Positions 57,228-64,000 of a stretch of DNA of 64,000 nucleotides are shown in pieces (positions within the stretch are counted from its first letter, which is position 1; each line of letters starts with the position of its first letter). The position numbers and the translations under genes are program-made. A model generated the notes under the pieces. It worked only from the letters and a program-made list of their open reading frames with translations, was not told the origin of the DNA and ran no database searches. This DNA comes from Anagrus nilaparvatae (lineage: Eukaryota; Arthropoda; Insecta; Hymenoptera; Mymaridae). The DNA is taken from contig JAKSXM010000007.1 of the NCBI GenBank assembly GCA_022575985.1, positions 8,186,501 through 8,250,500 on the forward strand. Reading direction: 5' to 3'.

Positions 57228-57590
57228 TTAACACAGTTTTTGACCTAAAAATTGAAATTTGGTCAATAAAAATGATTTTTTTCTTGAAAAAATGAATACT
57301 CAGGGAAAAATTAATTAAATTAAAAAAAAAAATTTATTATTTTACGATAAAAATCAAGCGAATAATGCATATTATTTCTGAAATTTGTCTTAAAAATGAT
57401 TGAAATTATATTGAAATTAGCCTATTTCTGAACTTAAAATATGCATTACTAGCTTGATTTTCATCGTAAAATAATAAATTTTTTTTAAAAATCAATTAAT
57501 TTTTCCCTGAGTATTCATTTCTTTAAGAAAAAAAAATCATTTTTATTGACCAAATTTCAATTTTTAGGTCAAAAACTGTGTTAACCCTAA
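57228..57590. repeat. Palindrome, about 160-bp arms
   Basis: AACACAGTTTTTGACCTAAA at the left is mirrored by TTTAGGTCAAAAACTGTGTT at the right, with inner matches AATTTATTATTTTACGAT and ATCGTAAAATAATAAATT. The centre is near 57408. An additional partial arm lies at 57130-57215. Confidence 0.85.
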
Positions 57591-57894
57591 TCTACAGATT
57601 CAACCCATTTGAATTTTTTTTAATGAAAAAATCGATATTTTGAGCTAAAAATGTTACCTAGTAGGTAATCGGGGCTGCTCTTTTCATTTCCGAAATCTGT
57701 TTTAACGCACAACCCCTAGAAAATTTTATATCATCCCCTAAAAGTGGGGTAATTTTTTTATAAGTTTTAGACGTTATTTAAATTAATATAATGGGCACAA
57801 AAAATATTTCATGGCATTAAAAACTTAATATGGGACTATCAGGAGCATACAAAAACGAATTTATGACAATTTTTTATCTTCAACCCGTTGAATG

Positions 57895-58213
57895 AGGTAA
57901 GGGGTGGTTTTATAGCATAAAAGAAAAAATGAATATTTTGGGCTAAAATTGTCATCCAATAGGTATTTTTGCCCACTTTTTTCATTTCTGAAGTCGGTTT
58001 TTACATACGACCGCTAGAAAATAAGATAACATCCCCTAAAGCTAAGGTAAATATTATTTTTTCGATGCAAAAGGGGGTGATATCTTATTTTCTAGTGGTC
58101 GTATGTAAAAACCGACTTCAGAAATGAAAATAGTCGGCAAAAATACCTTGTGGATGACAACTTTAGCCCAAAATATTCATTTTTTCTTTTATGCTATAAA
58201 ACCACCCCTTACT
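57895..58213. repeat. Palindrome, about 145-bp arms, with a diverged half-copy beside it
   Basis: GGTGGTTTTATAGCATAAAA is mirrored by TTTTATGCTATAAAACCACC, and ACATACGACCGCTAGAAAAT by ATTTTCTAGTGGTCGTATGT; the centre is near 58055. 57615-57780 is a diverged version of the left arm (GGTAATCGGGGCTGCTCTTT, CATCCCCTAAAAGTGGGG). Confidence 0.85.
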
Positions 58214-58217
58214 CCAA

Positions 58218-58674
58218 ATTTTCCTCAGACTTAAAACTTTTTCAGACATTATTTTCTGAAGATATATGTAGTTCTTGCACACAGAAAAATAGATTTAAAT
58301 ATTTATTTAGTGTAAGAATAATTATTTTTAACTAATTTAATTGATAGAATCCCAATTTTTTTATCGAAATGACATTTCAGTTTTGAGTTATTACACACTT
58401 ACAACTTCTTTCTGAGCCTAAAAATTTTTTCAGCTATTATTTAATAATACAGCATCGTTTTTTAATATAAAATACTGAATTCGAAGAAATTTAAAGCATG
58501 TAGTCATTCAGAACTATAATATTATTTTGTTAAAAAATTGGAATTCTAATAATTAAATGAGTTAAAAATAATTATTCTTTCACTAAATAAATATTTGAAT
58601 CTGTTTTTCTGTGTGCAAGAACTGCATATAATTTCAGAAAATAATGTCTGAAAAAGTTTTAAGTCTGAGGAAAA
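58218..58674. repeat. Inverted repeat, about 117-bp arms
   Basis: 58218-58335 and 58557-58674 are reverse complements (TTTTCCTCAGACTTAAAACT against AGTTTTAAGTCTGAGGAAAA; TTCTTGCACACAGAAAAA against TTTTTCTGTGTGCAAGAA), separated by about 220 bp of unique DNA. Confidence 0.85.
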
Positions 58675-60705
58675 TGTTACAATCACAATATATTTGAAAT
58701 ACTCCTTGGACCTTTGAATGAAAAAATTGAGACTGTCGCCTGTTATCAGTGAAATTGATAAATTAAGCATTTTATAAACTTCTCTAATCATGAAATCGAT
58801 TGTTATTTGATAATAGAATATATTTTTCTGGAATATAAATGTCAAGAAAAATTTTTAGTGCTTAGGGATGATTGATACCATGATAATAACCCAAATTCAC
58901 ATCTCAGAGGTACAGGATAAAATTAAGGTACTGCCCTTAAAATAATCTTTATTTAATTATTTTATCAAAAATGTTAATGTTTGATTGCTATATTTTTCCT
59001 GGAATCATAAATAAAACAGAATAGTATTGATTCAAAAAAAAATTCTATAATTATGCTTGAAAACCCTAAAATTTTGTAGGTTTTGTATTGGTATGCATAT
59101 AAAATACGTTTTTTTGACTTTTTTGAAAAGCGCAGCAGTTCCAGTGTCCAAAGTGTCTTTAATGAGTAGAAACAATCCGTTCTTGTCACCACTTTGGATC
59201 GGATAAATTTTCCTTCAAGACTGGTGTGCAGATTTTTGACCTATTTTTTAAAAATTTTATTTATCTAAAAAGTGATTTTGAAAATTTGGGGTAGCTTAGA
59301 TACGAAAAACACGGTTTTTGACATAAAAGTGGCAAAATCTTTTTGGCATCCATCGCCGATTTCGTGTTCACGTTTTTTTTTGCATTCTATAGGGTTCAAA
59401 CTACCAGAAAATCATGGTGGCAGTCGTGGCCTTGTAAATTTTTTTTTCTTCATTTTTGGTGCTCATAAAAAGTACTTTCTCGTAGAAATCCACATATACA
59501 ATGATGTACAGATTCTTATTGTCTAAAACACACAAAAATACACAATAAATCAATAGCTCGTTAATTACACCTAATCAACAAGTAATTCGTTCTATTATAT
59601 CAGTTTGCATTAGCCTTTTTTTGTTCTATGTTTGCAAAGATTTAGAACATGGTTAATAAGGCACAGATTAATTTACAAAGATAATAATTTTGACTTTTAA
59701 TTTTCTCACAAAAATTTCTAAAGAAACTTAGCACGTTTGTAAGAATGTGTTGATCAATATCAGTAATTGTAAAAAATGGGTTTTCTCTGTAGTTTTTTCT
59801 TGGTGTATTATCTAACCCAGAACACAGAAAACACAATTTTATTTTGTAATCATTAATTCACTTTTAAATTATGTTTACGAAAAATTTTCCATTAGAGAAA
59901 AAATTATATTATATATTATCAATAATTGTTAAGAAATATAAAAAAAATAAATTAGCAATTCATATAAAAAACCTTTTTTTTTCTATCAACATCCTATTTT
60001 TTTTTTTTTTTTTAATGAAAATTAAAGCAATAAATAACTTATATTATTTTTAAATATATTTAATTTTTCTGTATTTTTAATTAAAGAAATATAAATAAAA
60101 TGACATAAATTTTATTTCTCTTTTTTTCAAACATTATGTCACTTGAATCTTAAAAAGCAAAAAAAAATTAATTAACATTTATACTCATGCCTACTCTAAT
60201 TAATATTAACTTTTTTATCAATCAATTATAACTTTTCCATATAATATAAAGTGTCACTTCATTTATTGAAAAAAAAATCTTTTAATGTTGTTTTTTTTTT
60301 CATACTCACTAATTGATATTTTTTTATATAATGATTTATTGCATCGATTGACTTGTGTATAATTTAAATACATTTATTTGTGATAATAAAAATTTTTATT
60401 CACAGCTTTGATTTATAATAATTTACAGTGTTTTTTTTTCAAAGTAATAAATGAATAATTTTTTCAAAAAAAATGACTTTCCAAAACTTTTTGTTTAAAA
60501 TCTTGTTTTTTTAATTACTTATTGCTAGTTTTTGACTTTACAATTGATAAGGAAAAAAGTGTCTATTGATTGAATATTACATCAGATACGGTATTTTAAT
60601 TCTATAATTACTGAGAAAAAGCAATTTATTTACAGTTTTCAAGCTTTTTAAACAGATTTATTATTAAATTGCAAAATTCATTAGGTTACTTTTTATTTTG
60701 TTTAG
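58675..60705. other. AT-rich intron with an unassigned mixed-composition block
   Basis: 59040-59500 has more complex sequence (for example GCAGTTCCAGTGTCCAAAGT) but no convincing protein in any frame; possibly an old element. The rest is low complexity. Confidence 0.35.
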
Positions 60706-60720
60706 TGCATATATATAATA

Positions 60721-61847
60721 ATATCACCCAAACAATTCGGTTTTTTAAAAAATTTAAGTACAAATGACGCCATTGTTCAATTATCAAATTATTTACACAA
60801 TAATTTAGATAACAGTAAACCCTGCATTGCGACTTTTATAAATTTATCAAAAGCATTCGATACTATGAATTATAACATTTTATTTGAAAAACTTGAACAA
60901 TACGGAATAAGAGGTATCGCACTAAAGTTAATTAAAAGTTACTTCGATGATAGAGTACAAATAGTAAAGTTAAATAACACACTGAGCACAAAAAATAGAG
61001 TTGAAATAGGTGTTCCTCAAGGTTCTGTACTTGGTCCGTTATTTTTTATTATATATGTAAATGACTTATTAATTCAAATTGATAATATAACATCATATGC
61101 AGATGATACAGTAATATTCTGCTCTTATAATACTTGGAAAGAAGCAGAAAATACTATGAACAAGTATTTAACTGTAGTTAATAATTGGTACTATGAAAAT
61201 AAATTACACTTGAACACCAAAAAGACCATGTACATTGCCTTTGGTAACAGATCGAATACCTTGCCCTCTTACCTAAATATTCATCTTGACAACAAGCCTC
61301 TGACTAGAGTCCAGCATACCAGTTATATGGGTGTAATATTTGATCAAAATCTTAAATTTAAAGAACATGTGTACTCAATATTTAAACGTACTAGATACCT
61401 GATTTATATATTTGCAAAATTGAGAAATATTTTGAGCAACAATAATTTGATTTCAATTTACTACGCATTATTCCATAGCATAGCCACTTATGGCATTATT
61501 GCATGGGGTAGTGCATACGGTAATTCTTTAAGTCTGCTTTTAAAACTTCAAGAGAAAATATTTTATTTAATAACCAATAATAATTGCAACAATAATAGCA
61601 GTAAAATTTTAAATATCCATCAGACATATATATACAAATCAATTATCAATGAATATCAAACATTAAAAGATAAATATTTGCAAAGTAGTAGTAAAACCAG
61701 ATATAAACACATTGAACTGCCACCCAGTAGATTAAATGTAGGTAAAAAAAACCATAATAACGTTGCAATCAAAACTTACAATAAATTACCTAATAGCTTA
61801 AAATTATTAGACATAAATGCCAAAAGCTCTTTATTGAAATTAAAAAT
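60721..61847 (+). pseudogene. Jockey-like LINE reverse transcriptase, 5'-truncated, catalytic Asp replaced
   Basis: The frame is open from 60706, and recognisable homology begins at SPKQFGFLKNLSTNDAIVQL; the upstream stop TAG at 60703-60705 marks the truncation. RT motifs in order: FINLSKAFDTM (about 60835-60867), GVPQGSVLGPLFFIIYVNDL (61009-61068), SYADDTVIFC (61093-61122), then a long C-terminal region to LLKLKI. Motif A normally reads F-x-D-L-S-K-A-F-D; here the first Asp, a metal ligand, is Asn (AAT at 60841-60843), so the enzyme should be inactive. The endonuclease domain and ORF1 are lost. At 61848 the frame enters a family X repeat, although it stays open by chance to 61983. The LINE resumes at 63213 and ends in an AAAT-type tail. 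Confidence 0.88.
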
Positions 61848-63055
61848 ACCCTGCCAACTAGCTGGCACTGAGGTTCCTCAAACAATGGGCTGTAATCTTA
61901 ATTTACAACAAATATTATTGATTACAACCATGCAATTATACATACATTTTTCGTTTTTAGTAGCTGGTAAAGTAGATTATTAAGATCATTTTGTTATTAA
62001 AGTGAAAATTCTAGCGTCTATGGATTGGTCGCGCCGGCGTTAATGGATTTTAAATCATTTTTGCATAATTAAAAAGAGACAAATATAAAAAAAGCTAATT
62101 TTATTTTTTTTATAAAATTTTATTTTATTAGAATATATAATTATCCCTTAATAATTAAAATATTGGGTAACATGATTTTTTTGTTTTGTCAAAGAAATGG
62201 TAGGTAACGATGCGAAAATTACAAATATTCGCTCAATTATTATAAAAAGATAGGAGTTTTTACCAGATTTTATAATAATTTCTTATAATTTATTTTCTCA
62301 GTGTACTTAAGTACACGAATTAAGTACAAGAGTTCTTGCATTTGACCAATCTTCCGCAACAATGATAATAATAATAATAATAATATTTTGTAATAAAAAA
62401 AATAGCCACATTAATTGCTTCAAGATTTTAACATTATTTATATTATTTCTATTAATCACAAAATGATAAATTATTTAATTCTATAAATTGTTTGATTCTT
62501 TAAAAAATGCCAATATAACTTTTAAATCTTAATTTTAAAATGCAAACATAACCATTTAATATTTTTGGCTGTTTATTATTGTTTATAATTTCATTAAGCT
62601 GCATACATAAATAAACATAGCAACGAACAAAATAATCCGAGGAAGTCAAAAAGAGGCAAGATTTCCATCACTCTTTCTTGTGTGTTATAATTTATATCAA
62701 AATAAAAAAAAAATTGTGATCGGATACAAAAAATTACTATAAACTAAATTTCTAAAACTTGTACTCTCATTAAAATAAATTAGATATGTCCAAAACGAAA
62801 AATAAATTTGGTGTTTTATGTATTTTTTTGTGACGAAGATTTTGGAGAAAAAAATTTTCAAAAAATTAATCAGATTCAAGATATCGAGTAAAATTCATAA
62901 TTTCAAATATAAGTAATTTCATGGAAATGAATGAGGTATTACATCCAAATCAAAAAAAAAAAAGTACCTCGAGCTTTTTTGGTGAAAAAATTTTTGAAAA
63001 AAAAATTAGGTCTTAATTCCATAATATTTGTGAAATATCACCGATTACATACATA

Positions 63056-63099
<44 letters not shown>

Positions 63100-63212
63100 G
63101 ACTTTTTTTAAAAACAGGTTTTTTAGCATCCTGGGGTCCCAAAACGTGCTTATATGCTAAAAAATAGAAAACCAAATTTTGACCTAACACAATGGTTCCT
63201 CTTTGAGGAACC
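61848..63212 (+). repeat. Family X repeat, full-length copy e, inserted in the LINE
   Basis: Starts ACCCTGCCAACTAGCTGGCA, then CTGAGGTTCCTCAAACAATG, and ends with CACAATGGTTCCTC TTTGAGGAACC. Flanked by AAAAT at 61843-61847 and 63213-63217, a likely 5-bp target duplication. Removing it joins the LINE reading frame to a nearby stop and a LINE-like 3' UTR. The two ends share GGTTCCTCAAA in inverted sense. No ORF. Also contains ATAATAATAATAATAAT near 62362 and an (AC)n tract at 63059-63095. Confidence 0.8.
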
Positions 63213-63575
63213 AAAATGGATTCATCAAACAGAACTTAACATCTAATTAAATTAACTTAAATTTGTATTTTCTACTTATTTATTATACTAATTTCATTTC
63301 TTGTTAATTACTCACTAAATGACACATGTATATATATACATACTATATGTTTATACTTATATATTTTTCTTTATTTTTCTTTTATATATATATATATATA
63401 ATTATGTTAAATAACAAACTTTTTATATTAGTTTATAATACTAGAATATTTACTTATTTTAAGCCATCCACCTATGTACAGGTTTAACCACCTATAGGAT
63501 GTGCAACTTATATTTATTATAATATGATTGTACATAAATTGGAATTAAATTAAATAAATAAATAAATAAATAAAT
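63213..63575 (+). other. LINE 3' UTR and AAAT-type tail
   Basis: Follows family X copy e. GATGTGCAACTTATATTTAT, then GATTGTACATAAATTGG and a run of TAAA/AAAT units at about 63549-63575 are the style of 3' end seen in Jockey-clade LINEs. This marks where the LINE really ends. Confidence 0.65.
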
Positions 63576-64000
63576 ATTCCCTTGCTTTTGGGTGACTGTC
63601 ATGGAACAGCCAAGTTAGAAATAAAAAAATGGTAAAAAGCCGATCACTGTAAGAAAACTTATATTTAAACCTATTAATAAATGAACAATTTTTAAACTGC
63701 TGCAAATATTACAATTTTCTATGAAGAAAGGTTTTATAGATCTCAAAACGCTGTAAAAGTTCCAGTTTGTAAAAATTTTATGCTCGTAAAGTTTCAATAA
63801 TTTGTTTACGAGATGTAATTATTTAAAATCACAGTCTCTATTTTAGCTATTTTTAAAATCTGTCTCTTTGTAGAACCAAATCTAAAAAACAACTCAAGAA
63901 AATCAAATGCATGAAGATTAAAAATTTTTAAGTCCTAAAAGCCTTCTTTCATCGAAAGTTGCAATTGTGTCTGCAATTTTAAAATTGGTAAATGGGCTAA
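63576..64000. other. AT-rich intron at window end
   Basis: Nothing recognised; the frame 63615-63797 on the minus strand is judged to be chance. The next slit exon must lie beyond 64000. Confidence 0.4.

Noticed and set aside
61848..61983. C-terminal 45 residues of the LINE open frame
   Set aside because: This part is family X sequence read through by chance, since the same DNA occurs at 31440-31577 and 41246 without the LINE.
1..64000. CRISPR array, bacterial operon or rRNA/tRNA genes
   Set aside because: Repeats lack uniform unique spacers, genes have spliceosomal introns, and no RNA gene was recognised.

Overview
The window is eukaryotic nuclear DNA from an arthropod, most likely an insect. 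It is very AT-rich, has spliceosomal introns, and encodes a Slit protein that resembles Drosophila Slit exon by exon. Nothing here fixes the order; a wasp-like AT-rich genome is possible but that is a guess.

The backbone of the window is the middle of the slit gene (sli, Robo ligand) on the + strand. Fifteen coding exons are visible: LRR domain D1 (8580-8651 and 25136-26004), domain D2 (end of 25627-26004 to 27534), domain D3 (54089-55009) and the start of D4 (56670-56871). Single-LRR exons are exactly 72 bp and are joined by phase-2 introns. The first exons (signal peptide, D1 LRRNT) lie upstream of the window, and the rest of D4, the EGF repeats, the LamG domain and the cystine knot lie downstream. 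Two introns are very large: 16.5 kb (8652-25135) and 26.6 kb (27535-54088).

Domain D2, which binds Robo in known Slits, is damaged in this copy. A 395-bp TTAA-flanked element sits inside one LRR exon (26221-26615) and brings an in-frame stop. I could also find no exon for the D2 LRRCT cap between 27534 and 54089. This is either a real lesion or allele, an insertion spliced out as an intron, or an assembly problem.

The introns are packed with mobile DNA, much of it built as inverted repeats. They hold a Mutator-like element with about 1-kb terminal repeats and a 9-bp target duplication (10164-13202), a hAT-like element with a perfect 8-bp duplication (37930-39060), and two TTAA-flanked elements. 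They also hold a TIR element carrying an R2-like reverse transcriptase piece (33340-35182), a Penelope-like remnant (20668-21295), and a 5'-truncated Jockey-like LINE (60721-63575) interrupted by a 1.37-kb repeat. Copies of that repeat (family X, with a GGTTCCTC hairpin end) occur five times. Several palindromes could fold into long double-stranded RNA in slit pre-mRNA.

The strangest structure is at 43668-53427. It is a roughly 9.8-kb segment with matching inverted ends, filled by two satellite arrays: a 114-bp unit (with a 343-bp trimer) built around the palindrome TGCAATCATTGCA, and a unit of about 165 bp.

One complete protein-coding gene is nested in the big slit intron on the same strand: a secreted chymotrypsin-like S1A serine protease (36303-37163, two exons, 261 residues). 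No RNA genes or CRISPR arrays were seen.
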